Below, one piece after another: positions 17,412 through 25,385 of a stretch of 34,306 bases of DNA (positions are counted from its first letter, which is position 1; each line of letters starts with the position of its first letter). Made by a program: the position numbers and the translations under genes. The notes under the pieces were generated by a model. That model was not told the origin of the DNA. It saw nothing but the letters and a program-made list of their open reading frames with translations, and made no database searches. This DNA comes from Acidovorax sp. (GTDB lineage Bacteria > Pseudomonadota > Gammaproteobacteria > Burkholderiales > Burkholderiaceae_C), in contig NZ_JALEGG010000169.1 in the NCBI RefSeq assembly GCF_022763525.1, positions 1 through 34,306 of the forward strand. Direction: 5' to 3'.

Positions 17412-18464
17412 TCAGACCCCGTACTTCTGACGGGCCTTGCGCACGAGGTCGTTGGTAAAGGTGCGCGGCAAGTCGACCTTGAAATCCGCCAGCTCGGGGT
17501 GCAGGCGTGAAAGCGTGCGCAGCGCCGTGCCCGGGCCGTCGTCGGGCATGGATCCATTGGTGGAATAGGTTTCGCGCACCCGGCTGAACGCGGCCAGGTA
17601 GAGGCCGCGGTCGCCCATCAGGTAGCTGGCAGGCACCGCCTTGACGATGTCGGCCGGCCCGGCCGTCTGCAGCCATTTGAGGGCATGCACGATGCCGTTG
17701 GCCAGCGCCTGGGCCTGGGCGGCATGCTTCTGGAGGAACGCCTGGGGCGCGTACAGGCAGCTGGCCGGCATGGCACCGCCAAACACTTCCTGCGCGGCCT
17801 TGAGGGACCGCATGTCGCCCACAATGCGTGTGTCCGCTTTTTGCTCGAGCAGCGTCATGATCGGATCGGCATGGCACAGCGCGTGCACCTGGCCCGAGCG
17901 CAGCGCGTTCATGGCGGAGATGCCGGAGCCCACGCCCACGAACGCCACGTCACGCGGCCCCATGCCCGCTCGTGACAACAGCAGACTCGCCGCCATGTGG
18001 GTGGACGAGCCCACGGAAGACACGCCCACGCGGCGCCCCCCCAGGTCGCCAAGGTCTTTGTACCCCGGCACCGACCTCAACGAAACCCCCAGTGCCAGTT
18101 GCGGTGCACGCCCCTGCACCACGAACGAGCGGTAGGCATGCCCCCGCATCTGCTGCCGGAGGGTATGTTCGAACGCCCCCGCGCAAACATCTGCCGCGCC
18201 CTCCTGCACCGCCTGCAATGCCAGCGCACCGGCGGAAAAGTCGCGGATCGTGACCTCCAGCCCTTCGGCCCGGAAATAGCCCAGCTGATCCGCCAGCGCC
18301 AGCGGCAGATGGTAGAGCACGCCCTGCCCCCCTACCGCCAGCGTCACATGGCCCAGCGCCGCCCCGTCAGCTTGCGCCCAGGCCACGGCAGGCACTGCCA
18401 GGCCGGCCGCAGAAGCGACGGAGAGGGCACCGAAGGCGCGACGGTTGAGTGAAGGGGTAGTCAT
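17412..18464 (-). CDS. NitT/TauT-type ABC transporter substrate-binding protein, Tat signal
   Basis: 350 residues. The N-terminus NRRAFGALSVASAAGLAVPAVAWA is a twin-arginine (RRxF) signal peptide, so the protein is exported folded to the periplasm. The mature part matches NMT1/SsuA-like binding proteins: LPLALADQLGYFRAEGLEVTI, GAADVCAGAFEH, LGGRRVGVSSVGSSTH and FVGVGSGISAMNALRSGQVHAL. Such proteins bind nitrate, sulfonates, aromatic acids or thiamine precursors. No permease or ATPase gene is adjacent, so it is an orphan here. No clear ribosome binding site is visible. The 185 bases downstream of it (17227-17411) hold no gene. Confidence 0.85.
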   Translation of the reverse strand: MTTPSLNRRAFGALSVASAAGLAVPAVAWAQADGAALGHVTLAVGGQGVLYHLPLALADQLGYFRAEGLEVTIRDFSAGALALQAVQEGAADVCAGAFEHTLRQQMRGHAYRSFVVQGRAPQLALGVSLRSVPGYKDLGDLGGRRVGVSSVGSSTHMAASLLLSRAGMGPRDVAFVGVGSGISAMNALRSGQVHALCHADPIMTLLEQKADTRIVGDMRSLKAAQEVFGGAMPASCLYAPQAFLQKHAAQAQALANGIVHALKWLQTAGPADIVKAVPASYLMGDRGLYLAAFSRVRETYSTNGSMPDDGPGTALRTLSRLHPELADFKVDLPRTFTNDLVRKARQKYGV

Positions 18465-18638
18465 GCAAAGGACGGGGAAAATGAATGCTGCATTGCAACA
18501 ATCGTGCCCCAGGGCAGGCAGATCCGCATCAGGGCGAATCCCAGGGGGTTTCTACGTACCAGAGGCAGATTCAGGTGCAAGGGCCTTGCCCAGCCGGATA
18601 CCGCCAGCGGGGCGCACCGCCGGCGAGCGGGCCGCATA

Positions 18639-19064
18639 TCAGCGATAGCCCACGAACAAAATGGCGATGTTGACCAAAAAGGCACCGGCCCACACCGCGC
18701 TGCGCGCCGTGGGCATGTCAGACACGTACATCATGATGTAGAAGACGCGCAGCATGATGTACAGCAGTGCCAGCATGTCCAGCGCCGTTTGCCCCGCTCC
18801 AAGCAGGTGCGCAATGATGACGGCCCCGATGAAGAACGGCAGCGCTTCGAAGCTGTTGGCTTGTGCCGCATTGGCGCGGGCCCGCCAGTCAGTCTGCCGC
18901 GCCATCCACGCGCGGGGATTCTGGTTGTCGTACCCACCTTCGCGGCGCGGCTTGCCCAAGCGCCCGCTCTTGGCCAACCAGGCACAGGCGATGGGCAACA
19001 ACGCCGCAATCAGCACGCACCAGTAGGCCACCGTGAACCGTGTTACGTGCAAAGTGGTGTTCAT
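18639..19064 (-). CDS. MAPEG family membrane protein
   Basis: 141 residues with four hydrophobic helices (AYWCVLIAALLPIACAWLA; ALPFFIGAVIIAHLL; MLALLYIMLRVFYIMMYV; AVWAGAFLVNIAILFVGY). The segments QANSFEALPFFIGAV and ALLYIMLRVFYIMMYV are typical of the MAPEG superfamily (eicosanoid and glutathione metabolism relatives). Bacterial members of this short type have no proven substrate. A TAGAAT hexamer about 70 bases upstream (minus strand) could be the -10, with the repeat at 19086 forming a hairpin in the leader. AAGG lies 8 bases before the ATG. Confidence 0.85.
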   Translation of the reverse strand: MNTTLHVTRFTVAYWCVLIAALLPIACAWLAKSGRLGKPRREGGYDNQNPRAWMARQTDWRARANAAQANSFEALPFFIGAVIIAHLLGAGQTALDMLALLYIMLRVFYIMMYVSDMPTARSAVWAGAFLVNIAILFVGYR

Positions 19065-19085
19065 TTTTCAGCCTTTTTTTGGCCC

Positions 19086-19120
19086 TAGCGCTTGATACGC
19101 AAGCGCTGGCAGCTATTAAA
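19086..19120 (+). repeat. Short interspersed repeat in the MAPEG leader
   Basis: AGCGCTTG-ATACG-CAAGCGCT is a perfect eight-pair palindrome, followed by GGCAGCTATTAAA. It shares the AGCGCTT...AAGCGC core and the AGCTAT-AAA tail with the moeA copy. It lies between the recR stop and the MAPEG start, in the probable MAPEG 5' leader. Confidence 0.65.
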
Positions 19121-19178
19121 TTGTGAGTATTCTAGTGCGATTCCGACCGCCGCCAGACGGTTGCCACGTGCACGCACG

Positions 19179-19769
19179 TCAGCGGCGGTCCACCAGCGCG
19201 TGGGCAATCGTTCCGAGGTCGACGTATTCGAGCTCGCTGCCCACCGGCACGCCCCGCGCCAGCCGCGTGACGTGCACGCCGCGGCTTTTCAGCGCCTCGC
19301 TGATCACATGCGCGGTGGCCTCGCCTTCCGCGTTGAAATTGGTCGCCAGAATGACTTCCTGCACCTCGCCATCGGTGGCGCGCTCCATGAGCTTTTTCAG
19401 CCCGATATCCTTCGGGCCGACGCCATCGAGCGGGCTCAGGCGCCCCATCAGCACGAAATACAACCCCTTGAAAGCCCCGGTGCGCTCCAGCGCAGCCTGG
19501 TCCGCAGGGGTCTCCACCACACACAGCCGCGACGCGTCGCGCGATGGGTCCAGGCAGGTGCTGCACACCTCCGCCTCGGTGAAGGTGTGGCAGCGCGCGC
19601 AGTGATGCACCGAACCCACCGCCTCGCCCAGCGCCCGGGACAGGGCCAGCGCCCCTTCGCGGTCGTGCTGCAGCAGATGAAAAGCCATGCGCTGCGCAGA
19701 CTTCACACCCACCCCCGGCAAACGGCGCAGCGCCTGGATCAGAACGTCAAGGGAGTTGGTGGCGGGCAT
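19179..19769 (-). CDS. recR: Recombination mediator RecR
   Basis: 196 residues, normal length. With RecF/RecO, loads RecA at single-strand gaps. The helix-hairpin-helix region [19 protein letters not shown] is followed by a four-cysteine zinc site, C57-x2-C60-x8-C69-x2-C72. The Toprim domain has [38 protein letters not shown]. It lies downstream of ybaB and dnaX on the same strand, the common bacterial order, although 307 bases of repeat-rich DNA separate it from ybaB. Confidence 0.96.
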   Translation of the reverse strand: MPATNSLDVLIQALRRLPGVGVKSAQRMAFHLLQHDREGALALSRALGEAVGSVHHCARCHTFTEAEVCSTCLDPSRDASRLCVVETPADQAALERTGAFKGLYFVLMGRLSPLDGVGPKDIGLKKLMERATDGEVQEVILATNFNAEGEATAHVISEALKSRGVHVTRLARGVPVGSELEYVDLGTIAHALVDRR

Positions 19770-20076
19770 GGATGCGTGGCAATCAGGGGGCGTGGGACAG
19801 GGATGCGGGGAGGTGCGGCACGAAGCTTCGCTAAGCTCAGCCCGGACAGTTGAGGGGTGGCTCTGGCTTCGACAAGCTCAGCCCGAGGGGGCTGGAGAGA
19901 GATCAGAAATCCGCCATCCAACCTCTTCCCTTCCGGCCTTCACACCTCACCCTCCAGGGCATAGCGAGCGCCTGCCACGCCAGGCGGACGGAGCGCAGCA
20001 ACCGGAAGGTACTTGAAGTACGTGAGGATTGCGAGCACCGCCCAACGACGCATGGCTGGCGCGCAGTAGCCAACCC
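19770..20076. other. 307-base gene-free, repeat-rich gap between ybaB and recR
   Basis: No coding gene is seen. The left half holds two copies of a GCTTCGACAAGCTCAGCCCG-type motif (annotated separately). The right half contains a perfect palindrome GTACTTGAAGTAC at 20011-20023 within a stretch (19940-20070) that reads like another interspersed repeat, but it occurs only once in this window. A recR promoter could lie here; none is obvious. Confidence 0.55.
19824..19896. repeat. Two direct copies of a CTTCGACAAGCTCAGCCCG motif
   Basis: The copies are GCTTCGCTAAGCTCAGCCCG at about 19824-19843 and GCTTCGACAAGCTCAGCCCG at about 19867-19886, 43 bases apart in the same orientation. They differ at two positions. 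From memory this motif is widely scattered between genes in beta- and gammaproteobacterial genomes. No function is visible. Confidence 0.65.
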
Positions 20077-20409
20077 TCAGAAAGGGAATTTCATGCCGCC
20101 GGGGAGGCCTGGCATCCCTGCCGTCAGCTTGCCCATCTTCTCCGCCGAAGTCTCTTCGGCCTTGCGCACCGCCGCGTTGAACGCGGCAGCCACGAGGTCT
20201 TCCAGCATGTCCTTGTCGTCTGCCAGCAGGCTGGGGTCAATGGTCACGCGCTTGACGTCGTGCTTGCAGGTCATCAGCACCTTCACGAGACCGGCGCCCG
20301 ACTCGCCCTCTACTTCGATGAAGGCCAGTTCGTCCTGTGCCTTCTTGAGGTTGTCCTGCATCGCCTGGGCTTGCTTCATGAGGCCGGCGAGTTGTCCTTT
20401 GTTGAACAT
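20077..20409 (-). CDS. ybaB: YbaB/EbfC nucleoid-associated protein
   Basis: 110 residues. Forms dimers that bind DNA. The N-terminus [28 protein letters not shown] is the characteristic helix, followed by [30 protein letters not shown] and a C-terminal [13 protein letters not shown] 20409 has AAGGAA seven bases upstream. An in-frame start at 20445 adds 12 residues without homology to the family. Position between dnaX and recR is the conserved bacterial arrangement. Confidence 0.95.
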   Translation of the reverse strand: MFNKGQLAGLMKQAQAMQDNLKKAQDELAFIEVEGESGAGLVKVLMTCKHDVKRVTIDPSLLADDKDMLEDLVAAAFNAAVRKAEETSAEKMGKLTAGMPGLPGGMKFPF

Positions 20410-20590
20410 GGTGTTTCCTTTGCTTTCGAGTTGATCGGTTCCCACAAGGGATTGAATTCGTATTCTGGTATCCCGGTTTGCACCTTCACATCACGCTATT
20501 GTGCGCAACGCCAGCACGGGCCCAAGCTGGCACGCCACAAGCCCAGTGCACTCGCCTCTCCGGATCTGGCTGCGCCACGCTCCCGGCTGC

Positions 20591-20643
20591 ATCCCCTCCC
20601 GCGGTGAGAGAGAGGGGAAGGCGCCGCAGGCGACTCAAGGGGA
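20591..20643 (-). repeat. Double-hairpin interspersed repeat, copy 2
   Basis: Read on the minus strand it begins three bases after the dnaX stop: CTCCCCTTGAGTCGCC, then TGCGGCGCCTTCCCCTCTC and a closing GGGAGGGGATGC. Same plan as the copy at 3958 (TGAG hairpin, then CCCCTCTC...GAGGGG hairpin) but without the GCGGGGCGG tail. The rest of 20410-20646 holds no gene. Confidence 0.7.
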
Positions 20644-20646
20644 GCT

Positions 20647-22623
20647 TCATCCCGGCTTGATGCTGCCAGGCACGATTCTCGCGCCATAGTCGCGCATCAG
20701 CGATTGCACGTACGGGTCGTTCTGGACGATCTCTTCGGCGCGGCGCTGGCGCTCTGCAGCGGCCGCCGCATTGCGACGCGCAGGGCTGTCGATGACCACA
20801 CCCACCTCCACGCTGATCTGGCTCGCATGGCCCGCGGCGTCCAGCGCGGCCCGCAGGCGCTCGCGTGCCGTGGGCTGGTTCAGCGACTCGCGCTCCACCC
20901 GCAACAGCCAATGGCCGCCATCGCGGGCCACCAGTTGCGACTGCAGTGCCAGCTCGCGCACCAGGGCGGTAATGGCCTCGGCCGCCACCAGCTGCTGCAC
21001 CGTGGCATGCCAGACATCGCCTTCCTCGGTGGGCGTGTAGCGCGCGGCGACCGGGACAGGCGCAGACAAAGGCATGGGTTGCAGCCGGGCACCTGGCTCG
21101 GGTGCCTCGCGCACCGGGATTGCTACAAATTCAGGAGCGCTTCGCGCTGGACCTGCGGGCGCTTCCTGATGATTTTCTTCCAATCGCTCGGCGGTACGCA
21201 CCGGTAGGGTAGTGACCCCGGGCACACGCGGTGCGGGCGCTGCGGCGGACGTCTCGTCCGATTCAGACCCCGGCCAGGGTGGCGGTTCATTCTCGTCGGC
21301 CGACCCCGCGGACAAATGGCTTTCAACTGGCGCACCGGACGAACCGGGCGCGTCCGCCTCCCGAGCGGCAGGCGCCGATACCACAGGAGGCGCGGCCACA
21401 ACGGCGGCTGGAGCAACTGCTGCCACAGCGGGCCGCACGCCCACGCCCGGCGCTGCAGCGGGCGCCACAGACCCGTTTTCAGCGCGCGTCAGAGTTTTTT
21501 TTTCAGCCGGTTCGCCCTGGGGCTTGAAGGCCAGCAATCGCAGCAGCACCATGGTCAGCGCCGCGTATTCATCCGGTGCCAGGCCCAGTTCACCCCGCCC
21601 ATGCAGGCACAGGCTGTAGAGCAGCTGCGTTTCATCCGCCGGCATGGTGGCCGCCAAGCGCGCGGTTTCCGAGGCCTCGGGATCGTCAGCGTCCACGGCA
21701 TCTGCCATCTGCGGCACGGCCTGGAACACGGCCATGCGCTGGAGCACGGCGCTCATTTCTTCCAGCGTGGATGCGGCGGAAAGACCATTGAGGCGCAGGG
21801 CCTCGGCCGTTTCGACCACGGTCTTGCCGTCACCCAGCGCCAATGCCTCGATGAGGCGGAACACGTAGGAGCGATCGACCGCGCCCAGCATCTGGCGCAC
21901 GCCTGCCTCCTGCAGCTGGCCGCTGCCAAACGCAATGGCCTGGTCGGTGAGGGAGAGCGCGTCGCGCATGGAACCACGCGCAGCGCGCGCGAGCAACCGC
22001 AATGCCGAGGGCTCCGCCGGAACGTTTTCCGTCGAAAGCACCTGCGTGAGGTGCGACAGCACCGTTTCCGGCGCCATCGGCCGCAGATTGAACTGCAGGC
22101 AACGGCTCAGCACGGTGACCGGCACCTTCTGCGGATCGGTCGTGGCGAGCACGAACTTGAGGTATTCGGGCGGTTCTTCCAGCGTCTTGAGCATGGCATT
22201 GAACGCCGTGTTCGTAAGCATGTGCACTTCGTCGATCATGAAGACCTTGAAGCGGCCCTGCACCGGCTTGTACACGGCCTGCTCCAGCAGGCTTTGCACT
22301 TCGTCCACGCCACGGTTGGAGGCCGCGTCCAGCTCGGTGTAGTCCGGGAACCGGCCGCTGTCGATGTCCGTGCATGCGGAACACACGCCACAAGGCGTGG
22401 CGGTGATGCCCCCTTGCCCGTCTGGCCCCTGGCAGTTGAGCGACTTGGCCAGGATGCGCGACACCGTGGTCTTGCCCACGCCGCGCGTGCCGGTGAAGAG
22501 GTAGGCATGGTGCAGGCGCTGCTGCGTGAGCGCATTGGTCAAGGCCTGCACCACATGTTCCTGCCCCACCATTTCGGTGAAGTTGCGGGGGCGGTACTTG
22601 CGGGCGAGCACGAGGTAGGACAT
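20647..22623 (-). CDS. dnaX: DNA polymerase III subunits tau and gamma
   Basis: 658 residues for the full-length tau form. Clamp-loader ATPase that assembles beta clamps and joins replicase parts. Walker A is GTRGVGK51TT, the zinc site is C64-C78-C81-C84, and the DEXX box and sensor 1 follow (FKVFMIDEVHML, VLATTDPQKVP). Domains I-III end near 373. Then comes a Pro/Ala/Val-rich linker (about 380-530) and the tau C-terminus. Start: ATG 22623 gives the standard MSYLVLARKYRP. An A9 run at codons 374-377 probably yields a shorter, gamma-like product (see separate entry). The linker also contains an interspersed repeat. Confidence 0.96.
   Translation of the reverse strand: MSYLVLARKYRPRNFTEMVGQEHVVQALTNALTQQRLHHAYLFTGTRGVGKTTVSRILAKSLNCQGPDGQGGITATPCGVCSACTDIDSGRFPDYTELDAASNRGVDEVQSLLEQAVYKPVQGRFKVFMIDEVHMLTNTAFNAMLKTLEEPPEYLKFVLATTDPQKVPVTVLSRCLQFNLRPMAPETVLSHLTQVLSTENVPAEPSALRLLARAARGSMRDALSLTDQAIAFGSGQLQEAGVRQMLGAVDRSYVFRLIEALALGDGKTVVETAEALRLNGLSAASTLEEMSAVLQRMAVFQAVPQMADAVDADDPEASETARLAATMPADETQLLYSLCLHGRGELGLAPDEYAALTMVLLRLLAFKPQGEPAEKKTLTRAENGSVAPAAAPGVGVRPAVAAVAPAAVVAAPPVVSAPAAREADAPGSSGAPVESHLSAGSADENEPPPWPGSESDETSAAAPAPRVPGVTTLPVRTAERLEENHQEAPAGPARSAPEFVAIPVREAPEPGARLQPMPLSAPVPVAARYTPTEEGDVWHATVQQLVAAEAITALVRELALQSQLVARDGGHWLLRVERESLNQPTARERLRAALDAAGHASQISVEVGVVIDSPARRNAAAAAERQRRAEEIVQNDPYVQSLMRDYGARIVPGSIKPG
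21121..21176 (+). repeat. Short interspersed repeat within the dnaX linker
   Basis: TGCTACAAATTCAGGAGCGC then TTCGCGCTGGACCTGCGGGC then GCTTCCTGATGATTTTCTTC. It shares AGCGCTTCGCGCT with the copy at 28632. In dnaX it encodes residues about 482-501 (EENHQEAPAGPARSAPEFVA on the minus strand), in the non-conserved linker, keeping the frame. Confidence 0.55.
21495..21503 (-). promoter_or_regulatory. Candidate dnaX frameshift or slippage site (A9)
   Basis: On the minus strand, codons 374-377 read GAA AAA AAA ACT, a run of nine A. A -1 shift gives AAC TCT GAC GCG CGC TGA, a 381-residue product; a +1 shift reaches TGA after one codon. An AGGGCG sequence 11 bases upstream resembles the stimulatory Shine-Dalgarno of E. 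coli dnaX, and CGCCCG/CGGGCG downstream could pair. Both ribosomal frameshifting (as in E. coli) and transcriptional slippage (as in Thermus) are known for dnaX. Confidence 0.7.
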
Positions 22624-22726
22624 TCGGTTGATTCTAGTGCCCGGCAACCGCTGAGCGCCCCCCGCCCTCCATCACAACGCAACCGGCTGCCGTTCGATAC
22701 TGGCACGCCCCAAATCAGCAGACGCC

Positions 22727-22820
22727 GCGCAAGGGCCGCCCCGCCGCGCTGGCGGCGTCCCCCTTCCCGAATTGCGCAGCAATTCGAGAGAAGGGGGAAA
22801 CGGCGCAGCCGTTCAGGGGG
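22727..22820 (-). repeat. Double-hairpin interspersed repeat, copy 3
   Basis: Minus-strand order: CCCCCTGAACGGCTGCGCCG, TTTCCCCCTTCTCTCGAATT, an AATTGCTGCGCAATT inner palindrome, GGGAAGGGGGACGCC, then GGCGGGGCGGCCCTTGCGC. A complete copy, lying between the divergent dnaX and the SRP RNA gene. It ends at the base before the -10 of the RNA gene and is the only copy not directly behind a coding stop. Confidence 0.75.
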
Positions 22821-22826
22821 TAGAAT
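22821..22826 (+). promoter_or_regulatory. -10 element of the SRP RNA gene
   Basis: TAGAAT, seven bases before the first base of the predicted RNA helix. The matching -35 position falls inside the neighbouring repeat and shows no recognisable hexamer. Confidence 0.5.
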
Positions 22827-22832
22827 CTTGCC

Positions 22833-22930
22833 TTGACGGGCCTCCCCGCATGGTGAAGCAGCCAACCGGGTCAGGTGGGGAACCAAGCAGCCCTAACTGT
22901 GGAGCCAGTGCCGGGGGTAAGGCTCGTCAA
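22833..22930 (+). ncRNA. ffs: Signal recognition particle 4.5S RNA (small bacterial SRP RNA)
   Basis: About 98 bases. The conserved domain IV core GTCAGGTGGGGAACCAAG, continuing into CAGCCC, starts at 22870 and corresponds to GTCAGGTCCGGAAGGAAG of E. coli 4.5S RNA. The ends pair: TTGACGGGCC (22833-22842) with GGCTCGTCAA (22921-22930), ten pairs with one G-U, and an inner CTCCCCGC/GCCGGGGG region continues the rod. A T-rich CTTCTCTTTT follows and may end transcription. It binds Ffh to target membrane proteins to FtsY. Its place beside dnaX is common in proteobacteria. Confidence 0.93.
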
Positions 22931-23160
22931 CTTCTCTTTTCGTTTCGGGCGCGCGTTCTGCGCACTACAAGGTGCCAAACCTTCAACGCGCCGCTACAGC
23001 CCAAGCCCTCCTCTTCCTCTTTACACATCGGCAACAGCGCCGATAGGCCGCCGGTGTCAGTGCTTTCCGACGCCGTTTTGCGTCGTTGGGCGCCACCGCG
23101 CAGGGCAGGCCGGATGCACAGTTTGTTGCATCCTTCACCACCTTGGTTGCCGGTGCCGTC

Positions 23161-23865
23161 ATGCCCAAGCCCCTGCCCGCACGACTGATTTGCTTTCTCC
23201 GCAATGTGGCGGTGACTTTCGGCACGGGGTTGTGCGCAACGGCCGGGAGCGCAGCCTGGGGAGTGGAGTTGCCATCGTTTGGCGACGACGCTCGCGGCGC
23301 TTGGCAAGAGGAAACCGCCGCGCTGAGTGCCCCGCTTGAAATTCAGGGCACGATCCTGCCAAACGTGGCAGCGGGCGCAGCAGCCGCCCAGGGCGTGCCG
23401 CCAGGCCAGGCCGGCATCAGCTTCAATCAAACCCAGCACATCGACATCACGCAATGGCTGACGCCAGCAACGTCGGGTGCCTGGGGGCAACTCGGACTGT
23501 CCCTGGGGTTGAGCGCCCCCGGCCCCGGGGCCGGGGCAACCCCGCTGGCCAACGGCAGCATGCCGCCCGCCAGCCTGGATTGGGGAATGCGCTGGCGATC
23601 CCGCCTGGACGGTGGGCGCCATCTGGACATCGCCGCCTGGGCACGCGCGCCGCAATGGAGCCAGCCACAGGATGCGATGGGCCTGATCTGGCAGTCGCAG
23701 CAGCCGGTGTACGGCACGCGGGTGGAGGTGCAATGGGCATCCTCCCGCACGCGGGGCCTGGTGCCCGAATTTGGCGCCATCGGCGTGCAGTTGCAGGGCG
23801 GATCACGCCTGGTGCTGCGCGCCCGCAAAGGGGGCCCGATGCTGTACTACCGAGCGAGGTTTTGA
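23161..23865 (+). CDS. Hypothetical exported protein, possibly outer membrane
   Basis: 234 residues from ATG 23161. The N-terminus (ARLICFLRNVAVTFGTGLCATAGSAAWG) looks like a signal peptide. There is no family I recognise. The mature region is rich in Gly, Ala, Gln and Trp (WRSRLDGGRHLDIAAWARAP), the second half alternates polar and hydrophobic residues, and the protein ends in LYYRARF with a C-terminal Phe, as beta-barrel outer-membrane proteins do. An outer-membrane location is inference. No good ribosome binding site is seen; the frame is open back to 23086. The 230 bases between the SRP RNA and this gene hold only a small hairpin (CGACGC/GCGTCG at 23068-23085). Confidence 0.6.
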   Translation: MPKPLPARLICFLRNVAVTFGTGLCATAGSAAWGVELPSFGDDARGAWQEETAALSAPLEIQGTILPNVAAGAAAAQGVPPGQAGISFNQTQHIDITQWLTPATSGAWGQLGLSLGLSAPGPGAGATPLANGSMPPASLDWGMRWRSRLDGGRHLDIAAWARAPQWSQPQDAMGLIWQSQQPVYGTRVEVQWASSRTRGLVPEFGAIGVQLQGGSRLVLRARKGGPMLYYRARF

Positions 23866-23923
23866 AGCCCCTGAGCCGCTGCGCGGCTTCCCCTTAAGGG
23901 GACCGGGGCGGCGCTTGCTGGTC
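23866..23923 (+). repeat. Double-hairpin interspersed repeat, copy 4
   Basis: Begins at the base after the stop codon of the preceding gene. AGCCGC/GCGGCT hairpin, then the perfect palindrome CCCCTTAAGGGG, then CGGGGCGGCGCTTGC matching the tail of the copy at 3958. Confidence 0.7.
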
Positions 23924-23978
23924 GTCCGCTGTCTTGGGGTGCGACAGTTTTGAGACGCAGTGGGCTGCTTGCCCCCTG

Positions 23979-25334
23979 CTACTGCGGGTGCCCCTTCAGC
24001 CAGTGAAGCGCGCCCTGGCCCGCCACACGCCCGCTGGCCATGCTCGCCGTGAGCAAGTAGCCACCGGTGGGAGCCTCCCAATCCAGCATTTCGCCCGCGC
24101 AGAACACGCCTGGCGCGGCGGTCGCCATGAGGTGCGCATCAAGCGCCTCCAGGGCCACGCCGCCCGCCGTGCTGATGGCTTCGTCCAGCGGCCGGGAGGA
24201 CACCACGGTGATGGGCAGGGCCTTGATGGCCTGGGCCAGCGCGGCCGGGTCATTCACACGCTCCTTGCCCAGGTGCTCGTACAGAATGCCGGCCTTGATG
24301 CCATCCAGTCCGAGGCGGCTCTTGAGATGGCTGGACAGCGAGCGGGAACCGCGCGGGTGGCGCACTTCCACCAGCACGTGTTCGGGCGTGTGGTCGGGCA
24401 GCAGGTCCAAGTGGAACGTGGCGTGGCCATGCGCCTCGATCTCGTCGCGCAGCAGGTGCGACGCCGCGTAAACCAGGCTGCCTTCCACGCCCGTGGCGGT
24501 AGCCACGAATTCGCCCCGGCGGCTGAAGGTGCGGCCCTGGCTGTCGGTGAACGAGAGAGCCACCGTCTTGAACGGCTGGCCGGCAAACCGATCGGTGAAG
24601 TGCGGCGTCCAGCCGACGGCAGGTGCCGGGGATTGCCCCAGGAGTTCCTGCAGGAAAGCGCGGCGCGTCTCGCCCGCCGGCATGTCCACGCGCAGCACGT
24701 CGAAACCGCAGTTGGCGGGGCGCAGCGGCGCGACGGCGATGCCGCGCTCAGCCAGCAGTGGCACCCAGGCCCCGTCCGAGCCCAGCCGCGCCCAGCTGGC
24801 GCCGCCGAGCGCCAGGACCGTGGCGCGTGCGGGCACCCGCACCTCGCCCCCGGGTGAGACAAAGCGCAGTGCGCCATCGCCCGCCCAGCCCAGCCACCGG
24901 TGCCGCATGTGAAAGACCACACCCTGGCTGCGCAGGCGCTGCAGCCACGCGCGCAGCAGCGGAGCGGCCTTCATGTCCGCCGGAAAAACCCGGCCCGATG
25001 TGCCCACAAACGTTTCGACGCCCAGGCCTTGGGCCCAGGCGCGAATTTCCGGCCCGCCAAACGCGGCAAGCCATGGCTCAACTTGGGCCTGGCGCTCAGC
25101 GAACCGCGTTGCAAACACCGCGTGCGGTTCGGAATGCGTGAGGTTCAACCCCCCTTTGCCCGCCAGCAGAAACTTGCGCCCCACCGAAGGCATGGCGTCG
25201 AACAGGTGCACCGCCACCCCAGCCTGCGCGAGCACCTCGGCAGCCATGAGCCCGGCGGGGCCTGCGCCGACGATGGCAACGTCGCAGTGCGAAGAGGTCC
25301 CGGTATCGGGAGCCGAGGGTACGGGAGCATTCAT
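23979..25334 (-). CDS. FAD-dependent flavoprotein of the YhiN/HI0933 family
   Basis: 451 residues. The N-terminal dinucleotide-binding motif DVAIVGAGPAGLMAAEVLAQ (near residue 18) is followed by GRKFLLAGKGGLNLTHSE, the signature of the HI0933-like NAD(P)/FAD oxidoreductases. TVLALGGASWARLGSDGAW in the middle and FCAGEMLDWEAPTGGYLLTASMASGRVAG at the C-terminus are also typical. The reaction of this family is not established to my knowledge. ATG 25334 has AAAGG about nine bases upstream. It lies 51 bases downstream of the AddA-like gene on the same strand and could be co-transcribed with it. Confidence 0.88.
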   Translation of the reverse strand: MNAPVPSAPDTGTSSHCDVAIVGAGPAGLMAAEVLAQAGVAVHLFDAMPSVGRKFLLAGKGGLNLTHSEPHAVFATRFAERQAQVEPWLAAFGGPEIRAWAQGLGVETFVGTSGRVFPADMKAAPLLRAWLQRLRSQGVVFHMRHRWLGWAGDGALRFVSPGGEVRVPARATVLALGGASWARLGSDGAWVPLLAERGIAVAPLRPANCGFDVLRVDMPAGETRRAFLQELLGQSPAPAVGWTPHFTDRFAGQPFKTVALSFTDSQGRTFSRRGEFVATATGVEGSLVYAASHLLRDEIEAHGHATFHLDLLPDHTPEHVLVEVRHPRGSRSLSSHLKSRLGLDGIKAGILYEHLGKERVNDPAALAQAIKALPITVVSSRPLDEAISTAGGVALEALDAHLMATAAPGVFCAGEMLDWEAPTGGYLLTASMASGRVAGQGALHWLKGHPQ

Positions 25335-25385
25335 GAGCAAGACCTTTTGAACCTTTGAAGCGAGGCGGCCGGCCCACCGGCCGGA

